The notes under the pieces were generated by a model that was not told the DNA's origin, ran no database searches, and saw only the letters and a list, made by a program, of their open reading frames with translations. A stretch of 64,000 nt of DNA from Istiophorus platypterus. Taxonomy: Eukaryota > Chordata > Actinopteri > Istiophoriformes > Istiophoridae. Both the position numbers and the translations under genes were made by a program. Location of the stretch: assembly GCA_016859345.1 (NCBI GenBank), contig CM029115.1, forward strand, positions 13,700,501-13,764,500, given 5' to 3'. Shown one piece after another: positions 1 through 13,881 of this stretch. Numbering within the stretch: position 1 is the first letter of the stretch; each line of letters starts with the position of its first letter.

Positions 1-2119
1 GAATGATGAATTAGGCGCGTCAGCTCTGGGCTCACCTTTGTTGTCATTTGAACAGAATCAAAGCTTTAAATCACAGGGCTGCACCTGGTAATGGGAGGGA
101 GGGGGGGGGGTCTAATACTGTGTGTGACAGAGCCGCACTGCTTCCAGCTGATTTAATAACTCCAGAAGGAGGGGGTGGCACTGGGCTAAATGAAAATTTG
201 CGAAAGGTTTTAAAAAATATGATTGCAGAATGAAATGGCAGTTGCCCTCATTTCTCTTTGGCTAGTGTTCCTTCCCTTTGCTGTTTTAATACAACTCAGC
301 TGAATCAGGGCTGTCATTCAGTCATTGTCGGGCCTGTTATGATAAGGTTCGTAAAAATGCAGCCCTGTATTTGCTCAGAGCATGATACTTGCTTTCTGTT
401 TTCCTGCTGTGGCCTATGGGAATTCAAGTCCTCTTTTAATGATCAGACTGACTAGCTGAGGTTTTTGACAAGCTTCCACTGGGGAGGGCTGTGTTATAAT
501 CAAGGTTGATTTGTTTAGAGGTAAAGAATGTGTCATTACAGGAGCAGAGAACATGCTCTACCAGAGCTAGGACATTCACTCCCTGTAGTGCTGAGCTGCT
601 GCAACAGTGTTTGAAACTCTTAACAGTAGCAGTTCATACTGCTCTTATATCACAGACTACTGATCTGATACAAAATGTTCATGTGGTGTAAATGTTACTG
701 ACTGCATGCTGAATGGTAGTTTAATTTAATGCCTTGCAGTCTTTTCAAGTTATTTTGATCTTGAAGTAGAGTGCAGCAATTTAACATGGCAAAACAAATC
801 AACCCTGGCTTTTATGTGTGCATGTTTGCATATTTTAATGAAACTGAATTGTTTATGAGCAACATTTAAGCTGCTAACCTCTCCTGTTTATGGCATGCTG
901 CCGTGTATTTGTGATAAAAACAGGCATGGAATTAAGCAACTGTTTTAATGAGAAAAAACACGTAACTCTATTATTACAATTAATTTACCAATTATTTTAC
1001 CATGTTCATTTCTGTAAAATTGCACATCAAAGCAGCTCATTACATTTTGTTAATTAGACCTAGAATAATTGGACCTTACTTCAAAATGTAGGAATGTTTG
1101 CGCAGATTTCTGTTGTTCCTTGAAATATGGATTGGACTTCAGTAGCCTAGTTCTCTGCAACATCTGAGGCAGCTAAAGGTGATTTTCCCCTTTTTTAAAT
1201 TATATTATCATTCCCCTGTCCCCATCTACTATACTCTTATTCTTTTTCCTCTTTTCTCTGGCTCTGTCATTTCTTTTTAGAACACCCAGAAGGTCTTTAA
1301 AGCACTCACGCCAGCTCAATCCATACCTTTCAAGTAGCATGGAGACCACTCTCCTTTGAGTCAGTAAATGCTGCAGAGAAATATGTGAAAAGACAGTTAT
1401 GTTGCAGTGAATATTAATGGCTCTTTGAGTGCTTGCTCCCTGGTAAACAGAAGGATTGAGCTGACATGTAGCCAAAGACATAATTTAAATCTGGGGAGGT
1501 CACAGGAAACATTAGCAAATTATCTACCCAATGCCTTCCAAGATCTCTCTGCAGATAATGGAAAAGCCAATCTATTTGGCTGATCGCTATCTTATCGGAA
1601 TAGGCTGAGAAAAGCTCAAAGTAATTTCACTTGATATGATAGAAGATTTCCCCTCACTTTGAGATTAGGTTTGCCTCAGGGGTCTGTGTAATAATTGTAA
1701 GCCTCTAACAAGGTGAAACATTTGTGGAATTCACAACTATATTTCACATGAAACATGCAAAGAGAGGACAATGCTGTGTGAGATGTGCATGTGGGGGTAA
1801 ACATGAATGTCCGCTTTCTAGATACTGACACAGGTCTTGAATAAAGGAGGGTGATTATTAGCACTATGTTTTACTTGATGTCATGTAACTTTTCATTTTC
1901 AACACTAGAATTTATGTATTTTGTAATTATTTATACTTTGCTATTATTTTTTGTTGTTCTAATGTTTTTACTCAAAAATGCTATTTTAACTTTACTTTAG
2001 TTATGTTTATGTTAAGTAAATGTATCATTTACTGACCGTATAGTTCACTTAATATAAGATGGCAAAAAGATCAGCTCTGAAAAGCTGTATAAAAGAAGAG
2101 TCTACGGCCATGGTAACGG
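1..2119. other. Upstream non-coding DNA, no gene recognised
   Basis: AT-leaning sequence with only short random frames. A block at about 1540-1680 is richer in motifs: GATA-type sites, and the inverted repeat AGCCAA-N5-TTGGCT at about 1565-1581. It could be an enhancer. The stretch 1860-2060 is very AT-rich. Nothing else is supported. Confidence 0.5.
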
Positions 2120-2625
2120 CTTTGTGAGGCTATACTCATGCGTTGAACTAAATGCTAACATGCTAAATGCTACAGTGCTACAGGGACTGTTTGATCCCTG
2201 GTAGTTAGGGACCAAATAGTAGCAATATCATCAACGACATTAGTTTTGCAAATATTTAATCATAAACATATTGAACAAATTTAAGATGTGAAGCAAAAAA
2301 CCAGAGAATCACATAAATTCACATGGATTCATCCTCTGAGGTACATGGATATAGGTACTAAATCTCAGAGCAATCCATCTGATGTTTCTTAAGATATATA
2401 ACTAAAAAACAAACATGTCGATCTCATTGTGGCATTAAATGAAAAGTGAAGAAATCCTAAAAGTAAATATTCATCATTTGGGGACCATGAATATCCGTCC
2501 ATATTCGGATAGCAAACCATTCAATATTAAGACTGCAGTCTGGATCAGACTGTTGGACCAATCACCAGACAGACCAACACAGAGCTCCATTGGTAGCATG
2601 GCTAAATACTTAAAATCACTAACAG
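2120..2625 (+). repeat. Degenerate interspersed repeat of percomorph-fish type
   Basis: The segment opens with overlapping atgctaa/atgctac words at about 2150-2182. It then has two imperfect copies of a unit built on 'ggattcatcctctg..', '..ggaccatgaat..', '..gcaatccat(c)..' and '..agatat' (roughly 2325-2400 and 2470-2540), ending near a 'ctggacca..ccagacagacc' motif at about 2540-2580. I recall this consensus as a very common dispersed repeat in percomorph fish, often seen beside microsatellites. I cannot assign a formal family name. The copy is old: many substitutions and no intact frame. Confidence 0.55.
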
Positions 2626-2692
2626 ATGGGAAGTTAGATGGTTGGGCGAATAGATGGATGGATAGATGCAGGAATGGGTGGATGGAGGAATG
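2626..2692 (+). repeat. Degenerate GATG/GATA tetranucleotide repeat
   Basis: An imperfect run of gatg, gata and gaat tetramers (for example gatggatggatag near 2653) directly abuts the interspersed repeat upstream, as often happens at repeat tails. Confidence 0.7.
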
Positions 2693-2699
2693 AATCATT

Positions 2700-4572
2700 A
2701 ATTTAATCATAGTGTTATGCCTAGCATGGCCAAAATACCGTACCAATCTGTCTAAATTATGTTTTATTACCATTATGGGGTCATTCATAGTGATAAATGT
2801 TTGCACTTGGTGTTGGTAAAGCAGTTGTCTGTGACCTTAAAGATGTGGAAATGAGCCATCAGTGAACTTGAAGCCATCTGTTGCACATCTGCAGACTGTA
2901 GATCCATACACTTTCTGGAGGAAGAGCAGAGCAGAGGAGAGAGGGAGAGAGTGAGGCTGAGACAGACAGAGGGGAATCTTACCTTAATCTTCTGTCTATC
3001 CAGTCAGATTCCATCAGACTGGTTTCTGCTCCAGATTACTCTGCCCTCTAAGGTTTTGTTTTAGTTAAGCCCAGCTGAGCTACCTTCAGAAACGGTGGTC
3101 TGTCTTGACGGGAATGAGCTCTGACAGCTGTGGCTATAAAGTGGAAACCGATCCGTGGCCCTGCGCATGGCCTCTGGAATTCCACAGCTCTCAGGGGCCA
3201 AATCAGCTGTCCTTTACACCGATTGATCCAAGACCATTGATTCCTCCCTCAATTTAATTTTCAGTCTAGTGTCTAATTAGTAATGATTTACAGAGTCCTT
3301 TGTTATCTGTTCAAAAAGCTTTAAACAATCATTTTGATGAAATATCTGATTTTTGTCTGTGCCCTTTCATGTATGTACCATAAAAATATATCGGTTACAA
3401 CCCCATGAGCAAGAGAGGAGTATATTCTGCCCTCTGGTGATCAGTGAGAATTGGAGGAGCTTGTTTTTCACCTCATCACAGTAAAGCTAGAAGCAGAGGT
3501 CATTAAGTTAGGACACACTTTTCTCTGAGACACTCTCAGAGAAAAGAAGAGCAGGCAGGTTTCTGCTGTCTGCTCACTACACTACTGACAAACTGCACTG
3601 GTTACAAGGGTCTGAGGAAACTGATTACTGATTACTTTTTCTTTCAATATAACTATAGAATACATACTCTTTGTTAAATATTTAGCGGTAAATGTTTTAA
3701 GATAGTGAGCTATAGAACAGTTTTTGTAGGTTGGTTAAAAAAAAGAGATCTTATTGTTGTTACTCTATTGTTAGCACTTCAGTTGCATTGCACTGAAATG
3801 AAAGGTGGTGTCTCGCAGTTGCCAAAGCTTCAATAGATGTTTCACAAATTCAAAAAAAAAGATAGGCCTAGTAATAGAGGTATCATTTGAACTGTGACTC
3901 ATTTAGATGTGTTAATAGTAAGCAATTATGTGCAAAGGTTTTAGCTGAGCATTTGTTTTCTGCGTTTGTAGTAACTTCTGTACTGCAAATACTGGTAACA
4001 CTACTGCGCACATGCAAACATGTCAAGCTGGTATACTGCACTTATGTAGGTATGTAGGTAACCACATTCATATTTGCAAAAAAACAAAAACAAAAATAAA
4101 AACATTTGTATGTTGACTTTAGGTATGCTATCCTTTATCCTTTGCATATGCGATGAGAGTTTTTTTTCTTAACATTCCAAAACATTCTGTCACATAATGT
4201 TTTTCAGAAACATTAGAGAATTACATCAGTGATATTTCTGCAAAATGCAGAGGCTGAGAGTATCAAAAGTGAACCTACAAAAATAGCCTGTATTAGTTAG
4301 AAACCAACAGTGCATGCCATGCTCTCTGCTCGGTGTAACCTCCTCCCACCATGCGGTGCAGAGAACTCTGAGGTCACAGCTGCAGCCGTGGGGGATGTCA
4401 GGGTAGGCCGGGTGGAAACCTAGGCCTGAGAGGAGAGGTTTTGTTGAAGGGAAGATTTAGAGAATCTCTCCTGCTGTCAGGATGGAGGGCAGAAAAGGAA
4501 ACTTATACCAAAGCGGCCTCATAAGTAGAGGAGTTTCACAGCTGGAGAACAACACCCCTACAGATTAGTATA
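2700..4572. other. Upstream non-coding DNA
   Basis: No coding frame is supported. A CTCF-like word, TGCCCTCTGGTGAT, lies at about 3428-3441. Short A-rich runs occur at 3739-3745 and 4077-4105. No other feature is recognised. Confidence 0.5.
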
Positions 4573-4978
4573 TCCAGTTAAAGAAAAATGGTGAGATGAA
4601 GGATGATATCTATCATATATCTATGCAGGTATCTTAGCATAAAGACTGAAAATGGTGCCAAATAAAGTGCCAAGAACTTCAATCCTAATGGCACAAATCA
4701 TTGCTTTTTAAATTTCTTTTTGTTTACATGTTAATTTGTGTTGATGGGCATATTTCTAAACTGTGAGAAGAGCCAGGCTAGATTCCCCCTGCCTTATCAT
4801 AACCATATTTAAAACGAGAAAAATTTTGGGAAATATATTGATTTGATTTCTTAATGAGAGGTAGATGATAGGATAAATAGCATAAAGACTGGATGCAGCA
4901 GCTTACTATTCGCCTTGCTCTATTCAAGCAAAACAAGGGCAAGCCTGTGTAATTTTTATGTATAAGCACAATAAAAAC
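4573..4978 (+). repeat. Rearranged fragments of a common fish dispersed repeat
   Basis: Three pieces of one familiar fish repeat are recognisable. 4590-4655 has a 'gagatga..gat' word followed by 'cttagcataaagactg'. 4767-4790 has 'agagccaggctag..ccccctg', in the opposite orientation. 4829-4970 has 'ttttgggaaatat..', then 'gagaggtagatga', then 'agcataaagactgg', then '..gctctattcaagc'. In the full-length element these words follow one order on one strand. Here the middle piece is inverted and parts are deleted, pointing to nested or rearranged old insertions. The family identification is from memory. Confidence 0.55.
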
Positions 4979-5326
4979 CTCATATAATGATTATGCAACA
5001 GCAGAATTCATGATTAATGTGATATTTTACAAGTCAAAAAAGCTTAACTTTCATATTTAACTTGAAATGACTATCAGCTGGTTGTTGTTTTTTTTCCCGC
5101 TATTTGTTCTTTTATTCAGATCATTCAATATTAATTATTGGACTATCTGTACCTTCAATGCCAACTATTTAGCAAGGCCCTATCTGCAAATATTAACATC
5201 CTCTTAACTGAAAATTCAATATAGTCCGATAATATTTAGTTGAATATCAATATCTGAGAAAAATTATTCTTAGGAAAGTATTGAAATTTACTTGAAAACT
5301 GAGCTGATTTAATTTGATAGCCACAG

Positions 5327-5336
5327 TATATATATA

Positions 5337-5392
<56 letters not shown>

Positions 5393-5412
5393 CACACACA
5401 CACACACACACT
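5327..5412. repeat. (TA)n-(CA)n compound microsatellite
   Basis: About 31 TA units, with one interruption near 5340, run to 5389 and are followed by CA units at 5392-5411. The TA part is self-complementary and can extrude a cruciform, so length is probably unstable. Confidence 0.97.
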
Positions 5413-8400
5413 CACAATTTTTTTTTAAACTCATATTTATTGTCCTGATATCTCCAAGACAGAGCTACAGCACTTTAACTACCAGCACGGAAGAGTCAGA
5501 TTTCCATAAAGAGCACTCCTGATGTGAAATAAAGGGAAAGCACGTAACCTCTGGTGTATAAATGAGACTTTGTGCCCCAAGTCATTTGCCTGCCAACAGA
5601 CACGAAGACTCGGGGGAAATGAGGTGTGACACACGGGCCCCCACACGCCAGGTTGTGGCAGTTGTTGCTTTGATGATCCTGCGAGCTTATGGGTCTCCAG
5701 GTGAAGCGCAACTCCATGTCCCAGACGTTGACTGTAAATATCCTACTGTTGTCTACACCACACAAGTAGGGGTTTGACTTTCCCCTCACGCTGTTATTTC
5801 ACCTTATGTGTTATCCGAATTCTTCCTGAGAACTCTCTGTATTTGTTGCAATACAAAGCAACTGCTCAGTAGATTATTATCCTTTGTTTTGTGCGTTCTG
5901 GACTGACTGCATGGAACAATGGGGGGAGATCTTCTCTGATTATTTTAGGGGCGCTGATAATTGATCACGATATTTGAGCTTTGTCTGCACAGCAGCCCAG
6001 TAGATTACAGGCTCTGTTGGGCAACTAGCTCCACGATAACCCCACCCCTGGCCTGATGGTGAGATAGAAACAAGAGGAGAGTTGATCAGCTTAAAATCAT
6101 CTAAAGCACAACAGTCAAACAGTTGGGGAAAACAAACTTCTTAGAGATTAAAGTAGTTGGTGTTCACGCATTCCCAAAAATCAAAGACCACCTATGTCTT
6201 TTGGAATGTAAGATCATGTGAGCTGACATTGGAAATAAAACCAATTTGTTTTCAATCAGAAAGAACATCTTGTGCTGAAATTTGTCTGTGTTTTCAGAAA
6301 CAGGCCTTGATTATTGTTCTGCCCTTGCCTTCAAAGTAAGCTTCAATAACACTGCTTCACTCCCAGGTGTCAAAAGTACAAGGCCCCTGAATTCAAACTG
6401 TCAAATTCCCTCTCTCTGTCAAATTATCCCTCTCTGTCTTTGCACTTTGTTTGCCATCAAAAAACATCAAGCAGAGGTCTGTGCGTTGTTTTCAGGCTTT
6501 CCGTTCGTGTTTGCATATGCGACTCTGTGACTGCATGCATAATTTTATGTGCACAGTGAGTGTGCACTCAAACACATCGTAAAGCTGATGATGGCTGGTG
6601 ACAGCCTGATTGATTTCTGTCAGAAATAAAGCAAGCTGACGCTGGACTGAGACAGCAGGTGGATATTTCTGTTAATGGCAGAGCTGCTTAGCATGACTCC
6701 ACTGAGACACCTGGAGTGAGTGAAGCACTCGGTCAGCAAACAAGTGTGTGCATGTGTGTGTATTCTGCATGTCGGACAAAGAAAAACTCTACAAAAGATT
6801 TTCCGTTCTTTGTTCACATTCATTGAATTAAAGATAATTACCCATTTGCTAAAGTCCTCCCCTGAGCAGCAACTGTCCGGTCATAGCTTAGCAAGGGGCT
6901 GTAGAGACACTCAGTATATAAACAACCTGGAGGGTGGTGTCTTTTTCTAACCTTTCCAAAACTAAAAATACAAGAGCAGAAGTGTAAGTAGCGGTTTAAA
7001 TAGTGTGGTTGTCTGCTCTAATCTAAGCTGCAAATGCAAGCATCTCCAGCTAACTAACTTACTTCCACAAACTGTGCTATTTAGGCCATGGAACATATTA
7101 GCGACTACATTTTATAGATTTACAGGTTACGTTACAAAAAAGCCTCTTCATGGTAGCATATCCAACATGTGATATTCCTCAACCCTGTGGAAGCTGGTCC
7201 TGAATGCTGCTATACTAGAGTGTAGGGTAACTTTAGCAGCTCTACCCTGTTCTTTACATGCCATCCACCCTGGCCTAGTGGTTTATCCAAGACAGTGTTT
7301 TGTTTTGTTTTTAATTATCAAAACACACTGGTTAATTAAAAGCTTTGTCTTGTAGCATTAAAAGCAAAACATAATGTTTGAAAAAACAAATAATAAAACT
7401 AGAACAATCTGTCTGTTCATTCTGTCTTTTACTTAAATTGATTATGTTGCTGAGTTTTTGATTCAGCTTCAGTCTTTTGGCATGATATTATGTAAGTAGC
7501 CATCAAGTGCATATTTAAGATCTCTTTACCGGGTTATCATTTTAAAACGATTCACCTGGAAATGTTAAAAATGTAGCCAGCAACAGCACAGAGGCCGTTT
7601 TTCGACTAACTCTTGAGGCTAGGTTTAGCTTATTCAGCTACCGAGCTACGGCTGATAAAAGCCAACGACAGTTGTCATTTCAGCCTACAAAAGTGCACCC
7701 TAGCTTGCACATGTATGCACTTCACAGCCAAACTGCTCTTAACTACATGTGTAAATATGTTCTTATTCTGTGTGTACCTGTGTAAGACAAGTTTCCTTCG
7801 CCTTGCAATAGGTAATAAAGTTCTTCTTATTCTCCTAGAAAGGAGAAGCTGGTTTTGTTTACCACTCTCTTTAAAATAAATAAATAAATAAATAAAAATC
7901 ACAAAGATTTGTCTAGATTGCATATCTGACATACAAGGACAGAAAGCTTCCCTTCTTTTTCCCTTTTCCTGGCCCTGCTGTGGCTGTGGCTGTGGCAGCT
8001 GTGGTAGCAGTGGTCAGGCATCCTCTCCCCTCTCCTCCCCAGAGGGCCCTCAGCCTCATTCAGTTCCCCCTTATCTGCCACATCAAAGGATCTTGTTACG
8101 AGCTGTGCCCCACCCTGAGCCAACCTGTGCCTACCATCGCATTTAAATAGCATCACATTGTCTTCATAATATGTAATGTCATGCACTGCAGTCTCTGATA
8201 TTGCAGATCCCCCTTTCCTTTCCTTTCCCTTCCTTTCTACATCTCTCTCCCTATTTCAACCCCACATGCCCGACAGACGCCCCTCTATAAAATTCTCTTT
8301 TATTTATAGCTTGTTTGCTTTTTATAAGGCAGCTGTGTAGACCAAAGTCGCTCGTCTTGTTTGATGTGCACATCTCTCATCTGTGATTACGAAGTGAATC

Positions 8401-11400
8401 TTTAAAAAAAAAAAAGGACAGGCTGTTAAATGAAACTACTGGAGTGGAGCCTCCTTAGTAAAGATTATTCTTGACGCATTTTATTTGCCTTCTCTCCATC
8501 GACAGCACATAACTTGTGTCTGAGATCCTTTCTGAAAGCCCCCAGCACTCCCTATTGCAAATAAAGGGGCCTGCTCCGATAATCCCACCTGGAAACTTTA
8601 CTATCCCACACCTTACCTGTTATCTTAGGAATCCCAGAGCGGCAGCCGAGGCCGTAATTAACAGGAGTAGAGTCCCACTCTTGCTGTTTGCCGCCCTCAT
8701 TTACTCACCTAATTTATTTACCAAACAGAGCAGTGCTGCTCACGTTCCTGGTAACACTCTCCACGCCGTCAGGGCTGTTAAAGAACAGAGTAGTGCTTTC
8801 CGTGTGTGTCGTAAATAATCTCCATGGCAGACTTCACTGGGGCCACTGAGCACAGCCTGAGATGAATCAGATTGTAATAGCGAATAGGGAGCTTTCGTGA
8901 GCTGCATTCATCATGACCAGTGTGAAGACAATAGGATACCGCAGGAATGATGGATCTTTAACTTTTTGTCCTCTTTGGGCTCAATATTTTGACATACATC
9001 ACTCATTCCACACCGAAAGGCAGCCAATTAAAATGGTATACAGTCCAACCTAGACGCACTCACTCAATTGACCCACCCAGTTACAGTGGGCAGGTGTGTG
9101 TGCGCGCTGTTTGTCGCATATTGGCGGGGAAAGGGGGCACATGCAGAGTTTAGGCACAGAAAGCACAACTGCAAGGACGACTTCTCCATCTCTTCCAGAC
9201 ATTTATCTGACACTTGAGAGTAATAGATGAAGGTTGCAGCATTTTTGGAAGGGGATGCTAGAGTTTTATTTCACAGGATGTTTTGTTTTTCCCGTGGAGG
9301 ATTTATTTTGGCAGGGCTGTTACTCAGAAGTGCTGCTCTTTCCTCCCTCCCCTCTTCCTCTCTATCTATCTCTGTCCTCTCTTCATCTCCATTCTTTATT
9401 TCTCTCTGAGGCGCTGTCTCTTTCTTACTGCCTCCCCTCCATTTGATAAACTTTTGAGATTTTGTATAACAAAGCACACAAGAAACAGCAGCCACGAGGA
9501 AAAAAAGGACAATCACACTGTCAAGGTGCTTTGAAGAGCAGAGCACTGCAGCAGCAGATTAATGTCCTCATAAAGCGAGGGAGCTGATTTTGATGGAGGA
9601 CTTTATAGATTTTGTAGGTGGCCCACCTCCTTTGGGTGATATTTCTTTTCTCTTTTGTTCTACATACTTGAGGTAAGGGTGGGAAAGGGTGGAGAGATGT
9701 AAGACAGGGTGTGAGCACAGGGGTTGATGGTGACAGTGATAATAACCACATCAGCTACATGGTCAGTCAGGTATATGAATATATCTGCCTTGTTGGAGAA
9801 TGGCATACAGTTTCAACAGTTTAACTCTCAGGAACAATACACAGTATGAGTCACCTTTAGCCTTGTCCCCTTAACACACACACACACACGTAAATACATA
9901 CACACTCACACAAATACATACAAACAGACACAGACAGTTTTCAGACAGCTGAAAGCTGCCACTGATATTGGCGATATTGGCAATTGTCCAAGAATGATTG
10001 GCCCCTTACAAACAATAAATCAGTAGTTACTATGGAAATGGAGTCAAGAAGAAAACAGCATTTGCTATTGATGTGAGCAGGTAATGAAATGATAATACCT
10101 CCCAGATGGAACAGTTGTCAAGGAGTCATTGACCTTGATTCCTCCCTGAGTTCCTTTTTGCTCCCTCTGCTCGTGGTTGATAGGAGCAAACAAGAAACAG
10201 GCAGGATCAAAAGATCTGTCGCATCAACACATTGTGTCTCACTACACACCTTTAACATGTAACACACATTTGAAGTATTTCAGAAATTTACCCAAGGCAT
10301 GCAATATTTATCAACCAAAAGTGAGGGTCTATACTCTACTGATAAATAAAGTCTGCTGAGGTGATAACTGAGATTGTGTTTGCTTTTTATAAAATCAAAT
10401 GCAAACAGAAGCCCTTCCTGAACATTGACTATATGTGATTGCATATCTGTCTGGAGGACAAATGGAGAGTCAGTGGACTACAAAACCCTTATGCTATATA
10501 TCTTCCCTTTTTTGTTGAGACCTTTTGATGAAATTCAATTTGATGGGCCAAACAGCAGTAAAAAGAGAGGCTTGATAGAGGAGAGTTGAGCCTGAGCCAC
10601 ACAAGCCACAGTAAGGAGACCTCCCTCTGGGCCTGGCAGCCCAATCCAGTTTATTGATTTTCTGTCCTCTCCTTCAATATCCTGAATGCGGCATACCCAA
10701 TAGATTATGACAAACGTGCCCGCCAGAGACCACCGATCCTCTAATTGAACTTGATGGAGTAAAGCTGAGGATCAAAGGTTTGGAAAATTCAGTGACATAG
10801 CAGGTTTCTCTACTCTTGCCAAATACACTCCCTCAAAGTCTATAAAACAGACCATGGTCTTGTGGAGAAAAGGTGTCTTCCTTCCGTCCAACCCTCTCTC
10901 TTCGCTTGTCTTCTCCATGGCCGTGGACAGCTAGACTTTCACTGCATCGCTGAGCACAATGGAGTCAGTGCTTTACAATAACAACCTCCTGCCAAAAGCA
11001 CAAAAAACAAGACAGGAGAAAAGCTCAGTGCTCTATTTTGATGAAAGTAACAAGCACAGCTTGTTGTAAATAGGCTCTCTGAAGCCTGAGGCAGCTTTTC
11101 TCCCCAGGGGACGTGCTTTCTGCATCTCTCCCAGGGTTGCTGTCGCCAAAAGGTTCTCTCTGTAAGGGAAAAGGGAGGCACAAACAAGAAGTTGCTTCAA
11201 CTCTTCTGGCAAGAGGAAATCATCCCTCAGAAGGGTACACTAGCTGGGATTTTCCATCCATTCAGAATAGGAATAAGATGTTTAGCTTACAATACATGAT
11301 TGTGTATGGACCTCTTTGTTAGCTGTGTTGTTAGGATTACAGTCCAGGTGCACACAGAAAAACATTGTTAGTTGAGTGTGTCGAGGTGTTGAGCTACTGA

Positions 11401-13860
11401 GGAAAGAGGTAGTGCCCTGTCTTTCTGTGAGCTCTTCCTCCTGATCCCTGATAACTCGGATGTGTGCTTATTCAAATGAGTTCTGCTCCGGGCACCCTCT
11501 TGCAAATCAGGTGCCATCCGCACCGGCATTGTCACACAAATTAGAAACGGATGTTTTGGGCAGAGCAGAGGTGCAGAGTCTGTGGACATAGTTAGCCCTG
11601 GTTTCTTTGATGTGTTCATGTCTCTCTCCACAGCTCCACAGGAAGCTTACCCTCAACACCAAATCTCTCTCACCTTTTTCTCCCTTAAAGAGGGAAAAGG
11701 AACATAAAAGTTGATTGTCTCCAACCTGCCACCCACATTTGAGAGAGTAGTTTTTTTTTTAATAAATCTCCTCAAACCACTCTCTTCAGTTACCTTTCTC
11801 CCCAATGCCTATAAGCCCCTCTGATCCTTTCCAATAATAATGGCATTGCCAGCCAATCTCTCTGAAAATGGGTTCAGCGCATACCTAATCCCATTTAATT
11901 ACTTAGACACACAGGGCTCAGGACACACTCCTCAGGCGGTGCCCCCCCCCCCTCTCTGTAAGCATGCTCTGTTTGCACCCCATCCACCTCTTCTCATGAA
12001 TTATGGATCCGTGGCTGCAAGGCGAGGGGTGATCATTCCGCCTGCTCTGTCATAAGGCTCAGGGAGAGCCTTAGCTCAGTGTAAATATGGTGCCTGTCTG
12101 GGGTTGAGGTGCCCTATTGTGCTTGGTATTAAAAGCTCACCACTCTCCCTCTCAGTCCCTCCGCCGCTGCAGTGCTCACAGCAGGGGGGCAGGGGTAATC
12201 GCACAGGCCTTCCAGCACTCTGCTCAACTGCAGCTGGACTCATGCTGACCGGCATTATGGCTGACAGTTATCATACCTGAGAGGAGGGGAAAAATGAAAA
12301 GGAGATGGAAGCTGAAAACTGTAGAAATGGCCTGAATCAGCCTGGTTTTACTGTTGATTTGTCAGCACAAATGCCAGTTTACACAGTGAGAAAACATCAA
12401 CACTCTCAGTGTGATTGGATGTCAAAGTCCGCCTGACCCCTGTGCCCTGGGTGATGTAATGGTGATATGACTTGAAAAGAAAGTCCCTGAATGATAAGGG
12501 TTTTTGAATTCGAGGCAGTGGCTGTTTGCCATTTGAACAGGGGTATCGGTATGCTTTCAGAACACTATGAGTTGCTGCTGCTGATCCCAGTTTCTGCCGG
12601 AGTGTTAGCAGCTGAGTAGAGCTGAGGAGCACACTGGATAAATCATGCTGTCCACTCCTTATGTGCTTGGCTGACAGGATCAGACCTCTCCTTTCCAGCT
12701 GATATCAAATGCTTCAATTGCACACACGTACTTTTGGACATGTTTTACCACTCTTCTGTGTCACTACTTGGCTGGAAACACGATGACATGTTTATTGAGA
12801 AGAAAAGTCTACAAGAGCCTTCATCAGGGTTGAACACATTTACAGAAACAGCTAAATAAAGTACAAGATGGCCACCTAAGGACTCTATAATTGGCAATGT
12901 CACAGTTCTCCCCTTGCCCTAGGAAAAGAAAAGAAAGATGATGTCTGTGTCAGCTCTGAGATGGTTCGATGCTGTCTGTCAGGGCCCTGAGCACATTTCC
13001 CTGAGCTTGATACAGACAGGGCTTGTCTCACTGCCCTCAGCAGCAGACAGACGTCTCATCTTTATCTCTCCAGATTTCTACCTAATCTGTTTCTCTCCCC
13101 TTGGCCTCTCTTCATGAATCTGTCATAAATCATTTTTGGATTCTGGCCCCGCTTGCACAGACGGTTTCATAAAGGGAGAGGAATGGGCATCAGATATCCA
13201 GACTAAATAGCGATCAAATTACACGGGATATGAAATGCTGTAGTTTGGAATCCATTATAGTACTCAATAAGAGTCTTCCCACTGTAATATGTCAGCTCTG
13301 CCCCTGAAGGGACAAAAGCACAGATGGTACTGTATATGTGCAATATGCATATGACTGAACAGTCTAATAACTATGGTTGACAGCTGAGTGAACAGCATAT
13401 GAGCTGAGTGCACATAACTTGTTCAAAATACAAGCCTTAGCCTTAGCCCTTGTCCTTTTGTATATATACATCAAAATTTGCCTTATTGCAGCTAATTTTG
13501 GTATATTATACAAAGAAGCTCAAAAACACAATGAAACAGTTGGGGACCTTGAAAATGGATTTGCAGTTGCTTTCAAACCGCCCACAGCAGGTGCTCTTAT
13601 CCACAGATGAGGGTTCATCTCATGCTTAGCCTTCTTTACCAGTTGCACTGAATCTGCAGGTTAATTGCAATGTTTTTTTTTTTTGCGTTTTTTCATTTCA
13701 GGGTTCACATGAAAACAACTAATTACATTCAATAACAAACCAAAGTGATAATCACACTAAATGGACTGGACCTATCTGCCTCCATCTGTTAAAACCACTG
13801 TCTTTTTTTTTTTTTTTTTTTTTTTTAAGGGCTCTTCATTTTGACAAGTGTCATTGAAAA
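5413..13860. other. Upstream non-coding DNA, no gene recognised
   Basis: No exon-like frame with matching splice sites was found. Open frames of 60-100 codons occur on both strands with no family resemblance. Small repeats: (AAAT)n at 7872-7897, CA repeats at 9873-9889, and a C-run at 11943-11952. Blocks at 8560-8960 (taattaac, ctaatttattt, aattaaaa), 10620-10790 and 13130-13270 have the motif texture of conserved non-coding elements, but this is a compositional impression only. A possible old repeat around 7570-7820 could not be identified. Confidence 0.5.
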
Positions 13861-13863
13861 ATT

Positions 13864-13881
13864 CTGTTGCCATGGCAACAG
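13864..13881. promoter_or_regulatory. Perfect palindromic RFX X-box
   Basis: CTGTTGCCATGGCAACAG is an 18-bp perfect inverted repeat. Its core GTTGCC-AT-GGCAAC matches the RFX X-box consensus (GTNRCC, 0-3 bases, RGYAAC) in both half-sites. It is about 10.6 kb upstream of the predicted promoter and just after a poly-T run at 13803-13826. Binding is inferred. Confidence 0.6.
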
